A stretch of DNA of 64,000 bases from Lachnoclostridium sp. (GTDB lineage: Bacteria > Bacillota > Clostridia > Lachnospirales > Lachnospiraceae). The stretch is taken from NCBI GenBank assembly GCA_023665475.1, contig JAMPEB010000010.1, positions 1-64,000 of the forward strand. The letters run 5' to 3'. Position 1 is the first letter of the stretch. Every line of letters begins with the position of its first letter. The translations under genes were made by a program, and so were the position numbers. Below the pieces are notes generated by a model. That model had not been told where the DNA came from. It did not search any database and worked only from the letters and a program-made list of their open reading frames with translations. Positions 8,730-20,347 of this stretch are shown here, piece after piece.

Positions 8730-11700
8730 TTATTCTTCTGTGGCCGTACCCACAAGCTCTTCCTCTGCCACTGTATCGGAGGCTTCGTCATCGAGAAATT
8801 CCTCCATGGGAACTTCCTCTACGCCTTCACCGCCGGTCAGTTCTTCATCCATCTCATCAACATCTTCCAGCTCCTCTTCCTCCATGGACAAAGGATTTAC
8901 CACATCCGTACTCAACACGGTATTGCGATATCTCTTCATACCGGTGCCCGCAGGAATCAGCTTTCCGATAATGACATTTTCCTTCAAACCGATCAACGGG
9001 TCAACCTTGCCCCTGATGGCAGCTTCCGTCAGAACTTTAGTGGTCTCCTGGAAGGAAGCCGCAGACAGGAAAGAATTGGTGGCTAAGGCTGCCTTGGTAA
9101 TACCCAGAATAATCTGTTTGCCATCAGCAGGCTCTTTGCCCTCTTCAATCAGTTTGGCATTCATATCCTCGTAATCCAGAATATCAACCAGTGTTCCCGG
9201 CAGGAAATCGGTATCGCCGCTGCCTTCAATGCGAACCTTTTTGAGCATCTGGCGAACCAGCACTTCGATATGCTTATCCGCAATATCCACGCCCTGCAGA
9301 CGGTAAACTCTCTGAACCTCTCTCAGCATATAATCCTGTACGGCACGGATTCCCTTGATTTTTAACAGGTCATGGGGATTTACGCTTCCTTCTGTCAGCT
9401 CATCTCCCGCCTCTAATTCCTGACCGTCCACTATCTTAATGCGGGAACCGTAAGGAATCAGGTATGCCTTTGATTCACCGGTCTCGTCATTGGTCACAAT
9501 CACTTCACGCTTTTTCTTGGTATCGCGGATTTCCACTTTGCCGCCAAATTCTGCGATAATGGCAAGTCCTTTGGGCTTTCTCGCCTCAAACAGTTCTTCT
9601 ACACGGGGAAGACCCTGTGTGATATCATCGCCTGCCACACCGCCGGTATGGAAAGTTCTCATGGTAAGCTGTGTACCGGGCTCACCGATGGACTGTGCGG
9701 CAATAATACCCACTGCCTCGCCTTCCTGTACGGCTTCTCCGGTCGCCATGTTTGCACCGTAACATTTTGCGCAGATTCCGGTCTTGGAACGGCAGCTTAA
9801 AATGGTACGAATCTTAACTTCTTCCACCGGCTCGCCTTTTTCATTCACTCCCACACTGAGAATCTTTGCCGCGCGGCTGGGAGTAATCATATGATTGCGT
9901 TTTACCAGCACATTGCCGTCTTTATCTTTAATGTCCTCACAGGAAAATCTGCCTGTGATTCTGTCTTTTAAGCTCTCGATGGTCTCCTTACCGTCCATGA
10001 ATGCTTTCACTGTCATTCCGGGTATCTCGTCCTTACCTTCGGAACAGTCAATCTCATGAATAATCAGCTCCTGGGATACATCAACCATTCGTCTGGTCAG
10101 ATATCCCGAATCGGCGGTACGAAGAGCAGTATCCGACAAACCCTTACGCGCGCCGTGCGCCGACATGAAATACTCAAGTACATCCAGACCCTCACGGAAA
10201 TTGGACTTAATGGGCAGCTCAATGGTTCGACCTGTCGTATCCGCCATCAGACCACGCATACCGGCAAGCTGCTTAATCTGCTGATTGGAACCACGGGCAC
10301 CGGAGTCAGCCATCATAAAGATGTTGTTGTACTTATCCAATCCGGCAAGCAGCACCTCTGTCAATTCCTTATCCGTTTCATTCCAAGTCTCGATTACCGC
10401 ACGGTATCTTTCCTCTTCCGTAATCAGGCCACGCCTATAGTTTGCCGCAATCTTATCAACTGTCTCCTGCGCCGAAGCAAGCATCTCCGCTTTCTTTGCA
10501 GGCACTGTCATATCGGAAATAGAAACCGTCATGGCGGCTCTTGTGGAATACTTATAGCCGATTGCCTTTACATCATCCAATACCTCTGCCGTCCGGGAAG
10601 CCCCGTGGGTATTGATGACCTTCTCCAGAATCTGCTTTAATCCCTTCTTGCCCACATGGAAATCCACTTCCAGTTTCAACAGATTCTCCGGGTCGCTCCT
10701 GTCTACAAATCCCAAATCCTGAGGCAGAATCTCATTAAAGAGGAAACGCCCCAATGTGGACTCCACATTTCCGGATATGGTCCTGCCGTCCGCAGTTGTC
10801 TTGGTAACACGCACATGAATCTTGGAATGCAGGGTAATTGCCTGATTCTCATATGCTAAAATCGCTTCATTTACATTTTTAAAGAACTTGCCTTCTCCGA
10901 TTGCTCCGGGTCTTTCCTGCGTCAGATAATAAATGCCCAGCACCATATCCTGTGAAGGAACGGCTACAGGACCGCCGTCCGAAGGCTTTAACAGGTTATT
11001 GGGTGACAAAAGCAGGAATCTGCACTCTGCCTGTGCTTCTACCGACAAAGGAAGATGCACTGCCATCTGGTCGCCGTCGAAGTCCGCGTTAAACGCCGTA
11101 CAAACCAGAGGATGCAGCTTAATTGCCTTACCCTCTACCAGAATCGGCTCAAATGCCTGAATACCGAGTCTGTGCAGGGTAGGCGCACGGTTTAACATTA
11201 CCGGATGCTCTTTGATCACTTCCTCCAAGACATCCCATACCTGATTATCCCATCTTTCCACTAATTTCTTAGCATTCTTGATATTCTGGCTGATGCCTCT
11301 CGATACCAGCTCCTTCATCACAAAGGGCTTGAATAATTCAATCGCCATTTCTTTGGGCAGACCGCACTGATAAATCTTTAACTCGGGACCTACCACAATA
11401 ACGGAACGACCGGAATAATCCACACGCTTACCCAACAGATTCTGGCGGAAACGGCCGGATTTACCCTTTAACATATCGGAAAGCGATTTCAGCGGTCTGT
11501 TGCCGGGTCCGGTAACGGGTCTTCCTCTTCTGCCGTTGTCAATCAGGGCATCCACTGCCTCCTGCAGCATTCTCTTCTCGTTGCGGACGATAATGTCGGG
11601 AGCTCCCAATTCAAGCAGTCTTTTCAAACGATTATTTCTATTGATGATTCTTCTGTACAAATCATTTAAATCGGAAGTGGCAAAACGACCGCCGTCCAAC

Positions 11701-12446
11701 TGCACCATGGCACGCAGATCGGGGGGAATCACAGGCAATACATCCATAATCATCCATTCCGGTCTGTTGCCCGACTCACGAAATGCCTCCACCACTTCTA
11801 ATCTTTTGATAATACGCGCACGCTTCTGTCCCGAGGACTCCTTTAACTCTGCCCCCAGTTCCTCTGCTTCCGCCTCCAGATCAATTGCCTGCAGCAGCTC
11901 CTTGATTGCCTCGGCTCCCATTCCTACACGGAATTTGCTGCCGAAAGCCTCTCTTGCATCCTGATACTCCTTCTCGGACAAAATCTGCTTATACTCCAGA
12001 TTGGAATCTGCGGCATCCAACACAATATAAGAAGCAAAGTACAAAACCTTTTCCAACACTCTGGGGGACAAATCCAAAATTAACCCCATACGGCTGGGAA
12101 TTCCTTTAAAATACCAGATATGGGACACCGGAGCAGCCAGCTCGATATGACCCATGCGCTCTCTGCGGACGCTGGATTTGGTCACTTCCACACCGCATCT
12201 GTCGCAGACTACGCCCTTATATCTGATTTTTTTGTATTTACCGCAATGGCATTCCCAATCCTTGCTGGGGCCAAAAATCTTTTCGCAGAACAAGCCGTCT
12301 CTCTCAGGCTTTAAGGTTCTATAGTTGATGGTTTCCGGCTTAAGCACCTCGCCGTGGGACCACTCGCGGATTTTGTCCGGAGAAGCCAATCCGATTTTGA
12401 TAGCATCGAATGTTATGGGCTGATAAGTTTCATTTGTTGTTTCCAT
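8730..12446 (-). CDS. rpoC: DNA-directed RNA polymerase subunit beta'
   Basis: Catalytic large subunit of RNA polymerase. 1238 residues from the ATG at 12446, which has AGGGAG eight bases upstream; an in-frame GTG three codons earlier is less well placed. The N-terminal zinc ribbon uses Cys66, Cys68, Cys81 and Cys84. The active-site magnesium motif NADFDGDQ is at 453-460. The trigger-loop and jaw regions follow, with the second cysteine cluster ([13 protein letters not shown]). The C-terminus carries an acidic tail of about 50 residues rich in Glu/Asp that ordinary beta' lacks. Co-transcribed with rpoB (65-base gap). Confidence 0.98.
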   Translation of the reverse strand: METTNETYQPITFDAIKIGLASPDKIREWSHGEVLKPETINYRTLKPERDGLFCEKIFGPSKDWECHCGKYKKIRYKGVVCDRCGVEVTKSSVRRERMGHIELAAPVSHIWYFKGIPSRMGLILDLSPRVLEKVLYFASYIVLDAADSNLEYKQILSEKEYQDAREAFGSKFRVGMGAEAIKELLQAIDLEAEAEELGAELKESSGQKRARIIKRLEVVEAFRESGNRPEWMIMDVLPVIPPDLRAMVQLDGGRFATSDLNDLYRRIINRNNRLKRLLELGAPDIIVRNEKRMLQEAVDALIDNGRRGRPVTGPGNRPLKSLSDMLKGKSGRFRQNLLGKRVDYSGRSVIVVGPELKIYQCGLPKEMAIELFKPFVMKELVSRGISQNIKNAKKLVERWDNQVWDVLEEVIKEHPVMLNRAPTLHRLGIQAFEPILVEGKAIKLHPLVCTAFNADFDGDQMAVHLPLSVEAQAECRFLLLSPNNLLKPSDGGPVAVPSQDMVLGIYYLTQERPGAIGEGKFFKNVNEAILAYENQAITLHSKIHVRVTKTTADGRTISGNVESTLGRFLFNEILPQDLGFVDRSDPENLLKLEVDFHVGKKGLKQILEKVINTHGASRTAEVLDDVKAIGYKYSTRAAMTVSISDMTVPAKKAEMLASAQETVDKIAANYRRGLITEEERYRAVIETWNETDKELTEVLLAGLDKYNNIFMMADSGARGSNQQIKQLAGMRGLMADTTGRTIELPIKSNFREGLDVLEYFMSAHGARKGLSDTALRTADSGYLTRRMVDVSQELIIHEIDCSEGKDEIPGMTVKAFMDGKETIESLKDRITGRFSCEDIKDKDGNVLVKRNHMITPSRAAKILSVGVNEKGEPVEEVKIRTILSCRSKTGICAKCYGANMATGEAVQEGEAVGIIAAQSIGEPGTQLTMRTFHTGGVAGDDITQGLPRVEELFEARKPKGLAIIAEFGGKVEIRDTKKKREVIVTNDETGESKAYLIPYGSRIKIVDGQELEAGDELTEGSVNPHDLLKIKGIRAVQDYMLREVQRVYRLQGVDIADKHIEVLVRQMLKKVRIEGSGDTDFLPGTLVDILDYEDMNAKLIEEGKEPADGKQIILGITKAALATNSFLSAASFQETTKVLTEAAIRGKVDPLIGLKENVIIGKLIPAGTGMKRYRNTVLSTDVVNPLSMEEEELEDVDEMDEELTGGEGVEEVPMEEFLDDEASDTVAEEELVGTATEE

Positions 12447-12511
12447 TAATGGCACTCCCTTTCATTTTTATACTCCTGCATACAACAGGAACTGCTTTAC
12501 AAAACCTGAAA

Positions 12512-15500
12512 TCAGAGTTCTCCTTCGTCATCCTCCGAAAGACTCTCCAAATCGTCATCGTACCCATCATCTTCGTACGCTTCATCATCGTATTCTTCAT
12601 CCTCTATGTCCACAAGCTCGCCGTTATCCTGAAACTCCTGCGCCTGATACCCCATCTCGCCCAAGGAATTATTATCCAGCTTGTCGTCATACTTGCGGTC
12701 ACCTTCGATTTCATAACGATAATCCATGTTCCCATAGTCGATATTCTCTTTTAATTCAACTTCCGAACCATCCTCGGCAAGCACCTTCATATCCAGACCC
12801 AATGCCTGCATTTCCTTCAACAATACCTTGAAGGATTCCGGAATTCCGGGAGCCGGGATATTGTCACCCTTGATGATAGCTTCGTAAGTCTTTACACGGC
12901 CTACAATGTCATCGGATTTTACGGTCAAAATTTCCTGCAAAGTGTAGGATGCGCCATATGCCTCCAAAGCCCAAACTTCCATCTCTCCGAAACGCTGTCC
13001 TCCGAACTGTGCCTTACCGCCCAGAGGCTGCTGGGTCACAAGGGAGTACGGTCCCGTGGAACGGGCATGAATCTTATCGTCCACCAGATGATGGAGTTTC
13101 AGATAATGCATATGCCCAATGGTTACGGGGCTGTCAAAATATTCGCCTGTACGACCGTCCCTTAAGCGGACCTTTCCGTCGCGGGAAATGGGTACGCCCT
13201 TCCAAACCTTTCTATGCTCTCTATTGTCCGACAAATACTGCAATACTTCCGGAAGCAGTTCGTCTTTGTGCTTTGCTTCAAATTCTTCCCACTCCAGATT
13301 CACATAATCGTTTGCCAAATCCAGAGTATCCATAATTTCATGCTCATTTGCGCCGTCAAATACAGGGGTTGCCACATTGAAGCCCAACGCCTTTGCCGCA
13401 AGGGACAAATGAATCTCCAACACCTGTCCGATATTCATACGGGAAGGCACGCCCAAAGGATTCAACACGATATCCAAAGGTCGTCCGTTAGGCAGGTAAG
13501 GCATATCCTCCACCGGAAGCACGCGGGAAACCACACCCTTGTTTCCGTGACGCCCTGCCATCTTATCACCTACGGAAATCTTTCTCTTCTGTGCGATATA
13601 AATGCGTACCGCCTGATTTACGCCGGGTGAAAGCTCATCGCTGTTCTCACGGGTAAACACCTTGGCGTCCACAACAATACCATACTCGCCATGAGGCACT
13701 TTCAGGGAAGTATCCCTCACCTCTCTTGCCTTCTCACCGAAAATGGCACGAAGCAGTCTCTCTTCTGCGGTCAGTTCTGTCTCTCCCTTCGGAGTCACCT
13801 TGCCCACCAGAATATCACCTGCACGAACCTCTGCGCCGATGCGGATAATGCCTCTGTCATCCAAATCCTTCAGGGCATCGTCGCCTACGCCCGGCACATC
13901 ACGGGTAATTTCTTCCGGTCCCAACTTAGTATCTCTTGCCTCTGCTTCATATTCCTCAATATGCACGGAAGTATAAACATCTTCCTGCACCAGTCTTTCG
14001 CTTAAAAGAACTGCGTCCTCATAGTTATAACCTTCCCAGGTCATAAAGCCGATAAGCGGATTCTTACCCAGAGCCAGCTCGCCCATGGAAGTAGACGAAC
14101 CGTCCGCAATCACATCACCCGCTTCCACATGGTCGCCCTTAAACACAATGGGTTTCTGATTGTAGCAGTTGGACTGATTGCTGCGGGTAAATTTGGTCAA
14201 GCGGAATTCTTCTTTTTCCCCGTCATCATATGTCATTCTGATTAAATCGGAAGCGACATAGGTTACGGTTCCCGCTTTCTTCGCAAGCACGCAGACGCCT
14301 GAGTCCACCGCTGCCTTGGGCTCCATGCCGGTACCTACCACCGGCGCCTCCGTCATCAAAAGAGGCACTGCCTGACGCTGCATGTTAGAACCCATCAGCG
14401 CACGGTTTGCATCATCGTTCTGCAGGAAAGGAATGAGCGCCGTAGCCACGGAAAATACCATTTTAGGGGACACATCCATATAGTCAAACATGGACTTGGG
14501 ATACTCCTGCGTCTCCTCGCGATAACGACCGGACACACTGTTACGGACAAAATGTCCCTCTGCATCCAACGCTTCACTTGCCTGCGCCACATGATAATTA
14601 TCCTCTTCGTCGGCAGTCATATATACCACTTCATCCGTCACAACAGGATTTTTAGGGTCCGTCTTGTCAATTTTTCGATAAGGCGCTTCCACAAAACCGT
14701 ATTCATTGATTCGTGCATAACATGCAAGAGAGTTGATCAGACCGATGTTAGGACCTTCGGGAGTCTCAATAGGGCACATTCTTCCGTAATGGGAGTAATG
14801 TACATCCCTGACCTCAAATCCGGCACGGTCTCTGGAAAGACCTCCGGGACCCAATGCAGACAAACGCCTCTTGTGGGTCAACTCACCCAACGGGTTGTTC
14901 TGATCCATAAACTGTGACAACTGGGAAGAGCCGAAAAACTCTTTGACCGCCGCAGTCACAGGCTTAATATTAATTAAGGACTGGGGAGAAATTTCCTCCG
15001 CATCATGAGTGGTCATACGCTCGCGCACCACTCTCTCCATTCTGGACAGTCCGATACGGTACTGATTCTGCAAAAGCTCACCCACGGCACGGATGCGCCT
15101 GTTGCCCAAATGGTCAATATCATCGTCATTACCCAGACCATACTCCAAATGCATATTGTAATTGATGGACGCAATGATATCTTCCTTTGTAATATGCTTG
15201 GGAACCAGTTCATGGGAATTTTTCTTAAGCGCATCGGCAAGCTGTTCGGGATTGTCTCCGAATTCCTCAAGAATCTTGGCGAGAACAGGATAATATACCC
15301 TCTCCTTGATGCCGAAATCTCTGGGGTTGCAATCCACATAATGGGCAAGATCCACCATCATATTGGAAAGCACCTTGACATTTTTCTCCTCTGTCTGAAT
15401 ATATACAAAAGGAACGGCGCTGTCTTGGATTTCATCCGCCAATTCAACCGTCACTTTGTCGCCGGCGGACGCAATCACCTCACCCGTGGACGGATCGATT

Positions 15501-16393
15501 ACATCTGCAGCCAATATCTGGTGCCTGATACGATTCTTCAGCGCCAGCTTTTTATTAAATTTATATCTTCCCACCTTCGCCAAGTCATATCTGCGGGGGT
15601 CAAAGAACATGGCATTGATAAGACTCTCCGCACTCTCAACACTCAAAGGCTCGCCGGGACGGATTTTTTTGTACAACTCTAACAGACCCTCCTGATAATT
15701 CTCAGCAGTGTCCTTGGCAAAGCTTGCCTCAATCTTGGGTTCATCGCCAAACAGCTCACGGATTTCGTCATTGGTGCCGACTCCGAGAGCGCGGATCAGT
15801 ACGGTGACAGGAACCTTTCGGGTTCTGTCCACACGGACATAAAACACATCATTGGAATCCGTCTCGTACTCCAGCCATGCTCCCCTGTTGGGAATCACGG
15901 TGCAGGAGAACAGCTTTTTACCAATCTTATCGTGGCTGATCGCATAATATATACCGGGCGAACGCACTAACTGGCTGACGATAACTCGCTCTGCCCCATT
16001 TATAATAAAAGTACCGGTGTCTGTCATAAGGGGTAAGTCACCCATAAAGATTTCATGTTCGCTAATCTCTTCTTTCTCCTTGTTATAGAGACGAACCTTC
16101 ACCTTCAAAGGCGCCGAATAATTAGCATCCCTCTCCTTACACTCTTCAATAGAATATTTTACATCGTCCCTGCACAATGTAAAATCCACAAATTCAAGGC
16201 TGAGAGAACCGCTGTAATCAGCGATGGGAGAGATATCCTCGAAGACTTCCTTTAAGCCTTCATCCAGAAACCACTGATAGGAGTCCTTCTGAACCTCAAT
16301 CAGATTGGGCATCTCCAATACCTCTTTCTGCCTTGCATAACTCATACGCATAACCTTAGTGCCTTCGATTGGGCGTATTCTGTTCTTCTCCAT
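12512..16393 (-). CDS. rpoB: DNA-directed RNA polymerase subunit beta
   Basis: RNA polymerase large subunit and rifampicin target. 1293 residues. Two ATGs lie at the start; the one at 16393 is chosen because GGGGTGA is six bases before it, whereas it abuts the ATG at 16399. The rifampicin-binding cluster is present ([26 protein letters not shown] is visible, with wild-type Asp, His, Arg and Ser at the usual resistance positions). The sequence continues normally to the [16 protein letters not shown] end block. It then has a long, strongly acidic C-terminal tail (many Asp/Glu over about 50 residues). It has its own promoter, in addition to attenuated read-through from rplL. Confidence 0.98.
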   Translation of the reverse strand: MEKNRIRPIEGTKVMRMSYARQKEVLEMPNLIEVQKDSYQWFLDEGLKEVFEDISPIADYSGSLSLEFVDFTLCRDDVKYSIEECKERDANYSAPLKVKVRLYNKEKEEISEHEIFMGDLPLMTDTGTFIINGAERVIVSQLVRSPGIYYAISHDKIGKKLFSCTVIPNRGAWLEYETDSNDVFYVRVDRTRKVPVTVLIRALGVGTNDEIRELFGDEPKIEASFAKDTAENYQEGLLELYKKIRPGEPLSVESAESLINAMFFDPRRYDLAKVGRYKFNKKLALKNRIRHQILAADVIDPSTGEVIASAGDKVTVELADEIQDSAVPFVYIQTEEKNVKVLSNMMVDLAHYVDCNPRDFGIKERVYYPVLAKILEEFGDNPEQLADALKKNSHELVPKHITKEDIIASINYNMHLEYGLGNDDDIDHLGNRRIRAVGELLQNQYRIGLSRMERVVRERMTTHDAEEISPQSLINIKPVTAAVKEFFGSSQLSQFMDQNNPLGELTHKRRLSALGPGGLSRDRAGFEVRDVHYSHYGRMCPIETPEGPNIGLINSLACYARINEYGFVEAPYRKIDKTDPKNPVVTDEVVYMTADEEDNYHVAQASEALDAEGHFVRNSVSGRYREETQEYPKSMFDYMDVSPKMVFSVATALIPFLQNDDANRALMGSNMQRQAVPLLMTEAPVVGTGMEPKAAVDSGVCVLAKKAGTVTYVASDLIRMTYDDGEKEEFRLTKFTRSNQSNCYNQKPIVFKGDHVEAGDVIADGSSTSMGELALGKNPLIGFMTWEGYNYEDAVLLSERLVQEDVYTSVHIEEYEAEARDTKLGPEEITRDVPGVGDDALKDLDDRGIIRIGAEVRAGDILVGKVTPKGETELTAEERLLRAIFGEKAREVRDTSLKVPHGEYGIVVDAKVFTRENSDELSPGVNQAVRIYIAQKRKISVGDKMAGRHGNKGVVSRVLPVEDMPYLPNGRPLDIVLNPLGVPSRMNIGQVLEIHLSLAAKALGFNVATPVFDGANEHEIMDTLDLANDYVNLEWEEFEAKHKDELLPEVLQYLSDNREHRKVWKGVPISRDGKVRLRDGRTGEYFDSPVTIGHMHYLKLHHLVDDKIHARSTGPYSLVTQQPLGGKAQFGGQRFGEMEVWALEAYGASYTLQEILTVKSDDIVGRVKTYEAIIKGDNIPAPGIPESFKVLLKEMQALGLDMKVLAEDGSEVELKENIDYGNMDYRYEIEGDRKYDDKLDNNSLGEMGYQAQEFQDNGELVDIEDEEYDDEAYEDDGYDDDLESLSEDDEGEL

Positions 16394-16472
16394 TGACATT
16401 CACCCCGTTCTTTCCAATTTGCAACCTATTTGTGCAAAAATGAGCCTAACTCCGCACAATAGTGCACTATCC

Positions 16473-16501
16473 ATGTTACCACAATATGGAAAGCTAGTCA
16501 A
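16473..16501 (-). promoter_or_regulatory. Sigma-A promoter of rpoBC
   Basis: On the minus strand TTGACT and TAACAT are separated by 17 bases, about 80 bases before rpoB and after the rplL hairpin. It allows RNA polymerase genes to be expressed independently of L10/L12. Confidence 0.72.
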
Positions 16502-16554
16502 GAAATTTTTTTGAATGTTGCGGAAAAATCTCAAACCGAAAACAGGAACAAAGA

Positions 16555-16583
16555 AGCTGTCACACCTTCCTAATGTGACAGCT
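16555..16583 (-). terminator. Attenuator-type hairpin between rplL and rpoB
   Basis: A perfect 10-bp stem (AGCTGTCACA with TGTGACAGCT) and 9-base loop lie 35 bases after the rplL stop, followed by TCTTTGTT. The weak T-run suggests partial termination, matching the L12-rich, polymerase-poor output known for this junction in other bacteria. Confidence 0.65.
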
Positions 16584-16617
16584 CCAAAATGTATTGTTTA
16601 TTTTAGCAAAAAGCAGA

Positions 16618-16992
16618 TTACTTAAGGGTAACCTTTGCGCCAACTTCTTCAAGTTTCTTCTTGAGCTCTTCCGCTTCTTCCTTGGATGCGCCTTCCTTTA
16701 CAACCTTGGGAGCGCCCTCAACAAGATCCTTTGCTTCCTTCAGTCCAAGACCGGTTACTTCACGAACCACCTTGATAACCTTTACTTTCTCGCCGCCAAC
16801 CTCGGTCAGCTCTACATCAAACTCGGTCTGCTCTTCTGCTGCTGCCGCACCGCCTGCTGCCTGTGCAACCACAACGCCTGCTGCTGCGGATACGCCGAAC
16901 TCTTCCTCGCAAAGCTTTACAAAGTCATTTAACTCTAATACTGTCATCTCTTTAATAGCATCCAAAAGTTCCTGTGCTGATAATTTAGCCAT
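16618..16992 (-). CDS. rplL: 50S ribosomal protein L7/L12
   Basis: Stalk protein that recruits translational GTPases. 124 residues. The N-terminal dimerisation domain ([17 protein letters not shown]) is followed by an alanine-rich hinge (about 37-52) and the conserved C-terminal domain with [18 protein letters not shown]. The ATG at 16992 has GGAGG eight bases upstream; the extra seven codons of the open frame are not used. It follows rplJ by 55 bases, as expected for the stalk pair. Confidence 0.97.
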   Translation of the reverse strand: MAKLSAQELLDAIKEMTVLELNDFVKLCEEEFGVSAAAGVVVAQAAGGAAAAEEQTEFDVELTEVGGEKVKVIKVVREVTGLGLKEAKDLVEGAPKVVKEGASKEEAEELKKKLEEVGAKVTLK

Positions 16993-17047
16993 TTTCATTT
17001 CCTCCGTTTTCATTCATTTGATATTGTTCGTTTCGTTACTTTCTGCA

Positions 17048-17629
17048 TTACTCTGCTGCGGGAGTTTCTTCTGCAGCTTCTGCCGGCGCTTCCTCTGCTG
17101 CGGCAGCTTCCTCAGCGGCCTTTTCTGCCGGTGCCGCGCCTGCTGCGCCGCCTTTTTCCGCCAACTGATTCATAACACGGGCGAAATTGGTGATAGGGCT
17201 CTGCAGACTTCCGAGCATCTTGGAAAGAAGTTCGTCTCTGGAAGGAATGCTTGCAATATTTGCCATTCCTTTGGCATCATATACATTTCCTTCTACCACA
17301 CCAGCCTTAATCTCAAGCTTATCCGCAGTCTTGGCGAACTGTGCCAGCACTCTTGCCGGCGCCGTCGCATCATCGGTGGAGATAGCAACTGCGGTGGGAC
17401 CCTCCAGATACGGAGCAAGGCCTTCAAACTCTGTACCCTTGAATGCAAAATTCAAAAAAGTGTTCTTATAGACCTTGTAAGTGATTCCTGCCTCTCGCAG
17501 ATTTTTACGAAGCTTTGTGTCCTGCTCCACAGTAAGTCCACGGTAATCTACTACGACTACGGATTGTGCACCCTTAATGTTGGCAGAAATCTCATCTACG
17601 ATGGGCTTTTTTAATTCAACCTTTGCCAT
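17048..17629 (-). CDS. rplJ: 50S ribosomal protein L10
   Basis: Base of the ribosomal stalk, binds 23S rRNA and L12 dimers. 193 residues, about 20-25 longer than typical because of a C-terminal tail from about residue 160 composed almost only of Ala, Glu and Pro. The core (VVVDYRGLTVEQDTKLRK, then YKVYKNTF) is standard. AAGGAGG precedes the ATG. Upstream lies an L10 leader RNA through which L10-L12 is known to repress its own mRNA in Firmicutes. The low-complexity tail is common in Lachnospiraceae and probably tolerated rather than functional. Confidence 0.96.
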   Translation of the reverse strand: MAKVELKKPIVDEISANIKGAQSVVVVDYRGLTVEQDTKLRKNLREAGITYKVYKNTFLNFAFKGTEFEGLAPYLEGPTAVAISTDDATAPARVLAQFAKTADKLEIKAGVVEGNVYDAKGMANIASIPSRDELLSKMLGSLQSPITNFARVMNQLAEKGGAAGAAPAEKAAEEAAAAEEAPAEAAEETPAAE

Positions 17630-17649
17630 TTTTAACCTCCTTATAGAAT

Positions 17650-17784
17650 GGAGCCGAAAAAAATCTCCCTGAAGACTCAGAGAGATGAAGTAATCTTAAT
17701 GAATATCTTCTCCTCGGCAGGACTTACGCCATTCGCTTATCAGAAAGGCACCTGCTGTCTTCGGCTTGGTTTTATAACCTTTAG
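17650..17784 (-). ncRNA. Ribosomal protein L10 leader (autoregulatory 5' UTR)
   Basis: The minus-strand transcript before rplJ carries the landmarks of the L10 leader: CCGAAGACAGCAGGTGCC, later GTAAGTCCTGCCGAGG pairing back with it, then a terminator (ATCTCTCT pairing with AGGGAGAT, 17663-17686) followed by seven T. When L10-L12 binds the leader, the terminator is expected to form and rplJL expression falls. Recognised from conserved sequence; not scored with a covariance model. Confidence 0.85.
17655..17686 (-). terminator. Attenuator terminator within the L10 leader
   Basis: An eight-base stem with one G-U pair and eight-base loop, directly followed by TTTTTTT, ends about 25 bases before the rplJ start. 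This is the regulated terminator of the leader. Confidence 0.82.
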
Positions 17785-17785
17785 C

Positions 17786-17815
17786 ATCATATCACAGGGG
17801 GCTGACCATTGTCAA
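17786..17815 (-). promoter_or_regulatory. rplJL promoter overlapping a hairpin
   Basis: On the minus strand TTGACA and TATGAT are separated by 18 bases. The -35 lies inside an inverted repeat (CAGGGGGTTGAC / GTCAGCCCCCTG, 17795-17822) immediately after rplA. The same bases therefore form a strong hairpin in read-through RNA and a promoter in DNA. Confidence 0.7.
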
Positions 17816-17834
17816 CCCCCTGTTACAAAAAATC

Positions 17835-18524
17835 TTAATATTTTGCCACACTCAGTCTGATTCCGGGGCCCATGGTGCTGGCCACGGTAATGCTCCTCAG
17901 ATACTGACCCTTTAATGCGCTGGGTCTTGCTTTTACAATGGCATCCATCAATGCATTGAAATTCTCCTGCAAAGCTTCCTCCGTAAAGGATGCCTTTCCG
18001 ATGGGAACATGCACGATATTGGTCTTGTCAAGTCTGTACTCAATCTTACCTGCTTTGATATCGGCAATCGCCTTTGCCACATCCATAGTTACGGTGCCTG
18101 CCTTAGGGTTGGGCATCAGACCCTTGGGACCCAATACCTTACCGAGGCGTCCTACCACACCCATCATATCAGGGGTAGCTACCACTACATCAAAATCCAG
18201 CCATCCGTCATTCTGAATCTTGGGAATCAGCTCCTCGCCACCAACATGGTCGGCGCCGGCTGCCTCTGCCTCGTTTAACTTGTCTCCCTTTGCAAATACC
18301 AAAACCTTTACGGTCTTACCGGTTCCGTTGGGCAGTACCACTGCTCCACGAATCTGCTGCTCGGCATGACGCCCGTCACAGCCCGTTCTGATATGCACTT
18401 CAATGGTTTCGTCAAATTTTGCGGTTGCAGTCTTTTTTGCAAGCGCAATGGCCTCTTCCGGCTCATAAAGCGCTGCCCGGTCTACAAGCTTAGCAATTTC
18501 GTTATATTTCTTGCCATGTTTCAT
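17835..18524 (-). CDS. rplA: 50S ribosomal protein L1
   Basis: L1-stalk protein that helps expel deacylated tRNA. 229 residues, normal. It starts MKHGKKYNE at the ATG at 18524, preceded by AGGAGG; the sixteen codons in front are not translated. Conserved blocks [16 protein letters not shown], the [13 protein letters not shown] loop and the GKIEYRLDK segment are intact. It follows rplK by 60 bases and belongs to the same transcript. In Escherichia coli L1 represses the rplKA message; no clear site was identified here. Confidence 0.97.
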   Translation of the reverse strand: MKHGKKYNEIAKLVDRAALYEPEEAIALAKKTATAKFDETIEVHIRTGCDGRHAEQQIRGAVVLPNGTGKTVKVLVFAKGDKLNEAEAAGADHVGGEELIPKIQNDGWLDFDVVVATPDMMGVVGRLGKVLGPKGLMPNPKAGTVTMDVAKAIADIKAGKIEYRLDKTNIVHVPIGKASFTEEALQENFNALMDAIVKARPSALKGQYLRSITVASTMGPGIRLSVAKY

Positions 18525-18584
18525 TCTTATTTTACCTCCTAGGTTCCAGCGACAATCTTCATTGTCTCCCAAATTATCGATTTA

Positions 18585-19010
18585 TTAGTCTTCCACGGTA
18601 ATGCCCATGCTGCGTGCCGTTCCTGCAATCATGCTCATAGCTGCCTCAAGGCTTGCCGCATTTAAATCAGGCATCTTGGTTTCAGCGATTTCCTGAAGCT
18701 TTGCCTTGGAAATGGTAGCAACCTTCGTCTTGTTAGGAACGCCCGAACCTGACTTGATATTGCAGGCTTTCTTTAACAGCACTGCTGCAGGAGGAGTCTT
18801 TGTGATGAAACTAAAGCTTCTGTCTGCATATACAGTAATCACAACAGGGATGATCACATCGCCCTTGTCTGCTGTCTGTGCATTGAACTGCTTGGTGAAC
18901 TCAACGATATTCACTCCATGCTGTCCAAGCGCGGGACCAACTGGTGGAGCCGGTGTTGCTTTGCCGGCAGGAATCTGTAACTTAATGTATCCTTCTACTT
19001 TCTTTGCCAT
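18585..19010 (-). CDS. rplK: 50S ribosomal protein L11
   Basis: GTPase-associated-centre protein, target of thiostrepton. 141 residues, normal. The N-terminal proline-rich segment ([19 protein letters not shown]) and the C-terminal rRNA-binding domain ending RSMGITVED are typical. The real start is the ATG at 19010 with GGAGG upstream; the 33 codons in front are an open-frame artefact. The 177-base spacer to nusG holds no promoter I can defend, so it is likely read from the rpmG promoter. Confidence 0.97.
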   Translation of the reverse strand: MAKKVEGYIKLQIPAGKATPAPPVGPALGQHGVNIVEFTKQFNAQTADKGDVIIPVVITVYADRSFSFITKTPPAAVLLKKACNIKSGSGVPNKTKVATISKAKLQEIAETKMPDLNAASLEAAMSMIAGTARSMGITVED

Positions 19011-19187
19011 TGTGGCACCTCCTATAATGTGGTAATTCGGCGCAGTTTCGGTTTTCACCGTCCTGCTCCCACTTTCTGCCATGCAACTCAAGCTACATTG
19101 TAACCTCAAGCTGCATTGCGTTCCTTACGGACCGCACATATATTTATCCGAAATTGCTTCCGGAGAAATACCTGATTCAAACAAAAC

Positions 19188-19706
19188 TTAAAGTCTTCTG
19201 ACCTCTGCAAAGCTGATCTCCACAGGTGTTTCCCTGCCGAACAGCTCCACATTGATGGTAGCGGTCTGCTTGCCATAATCAAGCTTCTGCACCACACCTA
19301 CAGTATCCTTCCAAACGCCTGCCACTACGGCAATGCTGTCTCCCTCCGCAAAGTCAATGGAAACCACATCCGCTTTGATGCCCAAAGGCTTCATTTCGGC
19401 TTCCGTCAGGGGAACAGGCTTGCTTCCCGGCCCTACGAATCCCGTAACTCCGCGTGTGTTGCGTACAACATACCATGTGTCGTCATTCATTTCCATATTG
19501 AGAAGCACATATCCGGGGAACATCTTTCTGGAAACTGTTTTCTTAACGCCATTCTTAATCTCCACCACATCTTCCATCGGAACCCTGACCTCCAGAATCT
19601 GTTCCGCAAGGTGCTTGTTATTCTCAATGGTTTTCTCAATATTGGCTTTGACCTTATTTTCATATCCGGAATAGGTATGAACCACATACCATTTTGCCTC
19701 TGCCAT
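19188..19706 (-). CDS. nusG: Transcription elongation/termination factor NusG
   Basis: Binds RNA polymerase and modulates pausing and termination. 172 residues. The NGN domain begins KWYVVHTYSGYE; the conserved MFPGYVLL and the NTRGVTGFVG loop are present. The C-terminal KOW domain starts at EGDSIAVVAGVWKDTVG. The ATG has a GAGGGTGA-like site. It is 15 bases after secE, the universal secE-nusG pair. Confidence 0.97.
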   Translation of the reverse strand: MAEAKWYVVHTYSGYENKVKANIEKTIENNKHLAEQILEVRVPMEDVVEIKNGVKKTVSRKMFPGYVLLNMEMNDDTWYVVRNTRGVTGFVGPGSKPVPLTEAEMKPLGIKADVVSIDFAEGDSIAVVAGVWKDTVGVVQKLDYGKQTATINVELFGRETPVEISFAEVRRL

Positions 19707-19721
19707 ACAATCACCCTCGCT

Positions 19722-19925
19722 CTATAATTTTATTAAGAACTGCACACCGTAGTTAATCACATAGTCAAGTACCGCTATAATGATTCCCAATACAATGGAT
19801 ATTGCAACCACTACCAGAGATTGCTTCAGTGTAGATTGTCTGTCCGGCCATGAAATTTTCTTAAATTCCGCTTTCACGCCCGTAAAAAACCCGGTACGCG
19901 CCTGCTTATCAGTGGAATCTCCCAT
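19722..19925 (-). CDS. secE: Preprotein translocase subunit SecE
   Basis: Small essential clamp subunit of the SecYEG channel. 67 residues: a short cytoplasmic amphipathic region with the conserved KAEFKKISWP motif, then one transmembrane helix (about 38-62). GGGAGGAAAAT precedes the ATG. Its 5' leader contains a small GCCGC/GCGGC hairpin shared almost base for base with the leader of an amino-acid permease gene 23 kb away (see repeat). Confidence 0.95.
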   Translation of the reverse strand: MGDSTDKQARTGFFTGVKAEFKKISWPDRQSTLKQSLVVVAISIVLGIIIAVLDYVINYGVQFLIKL

Positions 19926-19932
19926 ATTTTCC

Positions 19933-19970
19933 TCCCATTCCGCCGCATAAGCGGCATTTTAATCAGTGGG
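19933..19970 (-). repeat. Short 5'-leader hairpin repeat, copy 1 (before secE)
   Basis: On the minus strand it contains GATTAAAATGCCGCTT, a short variable centre, then GCGGCGGAATG directly before the ribosome site. The second copy is at 43421-43455. TCCCA/TGGGA ends also pair in this copy. Confidence 0.55.
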
Positions 19971-20069
19971 AACTTTGGGACGCGCAGCGTCACAAATTCC
20001 GGGATTGAAAATTTTAATTTTCAATCTTGACCTCCATGCTGCATGCTACAGCTATTAGAAAGCTGTCGG

Positions 20070-20219
20070 TTATTTGGTTTCTTTGTGCAATGTATGTCTT
20101 CTGCAGAATCTGCAATACTTTTTAAATTCCATTCTGTCAGGATGAGTCTTCTTATCCTTGGTAGTATTGTAGTTACGCTGCTTGCACTCTGTACATGCTA
20201 AAGTGATTTTTGTACGCAT
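20070..20219 (-). CDS. rpmG: 50S ribosomal protein L33
   Basis: 49-residue ribosomal protein of the 50S E-site region. It keeps two CxxC pairs (CTEC and CRFC), so it is the zinc-binding version of L33; zinc-free paralogues usually replace it under zinc starvation. The ATG at 20219 has GGAGGT a few bases upstream; the longer open frame runs back through the promoter and is not coding. First gene of the rpmG-secE-nusG-rplKA series. Confidence 0.94.
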   Translation of the reverse strand: MRTKITLACTECKQRNYNTTKDKKTHPDRMEFKKYCRFCRRHTLHKETK

Positions 20220-20295
20220 TTGTCTACCTCCACGCATTTTCCAATCATAAAAATTTAAGCATAAAAAAAAGACCTGAATCTTATCTCGCTTGATT

Positions 20296-20324
20296 ACTAT
20301 ATCATAGATGTCGCTTTGCGTCAA
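20296..20324 (-). promoter_or_regulatory. Sigma-A promoter of rpmG-secE-nusG
   Basis: On the minus strand TTGACG and TATAGT are separated by 17 bases, giving a leader of about 70 bases before rpmG. Confidence 0.8.
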
Positions 20325-20347
20325 TGGTTTTTTCGCGAAAATTAAGA

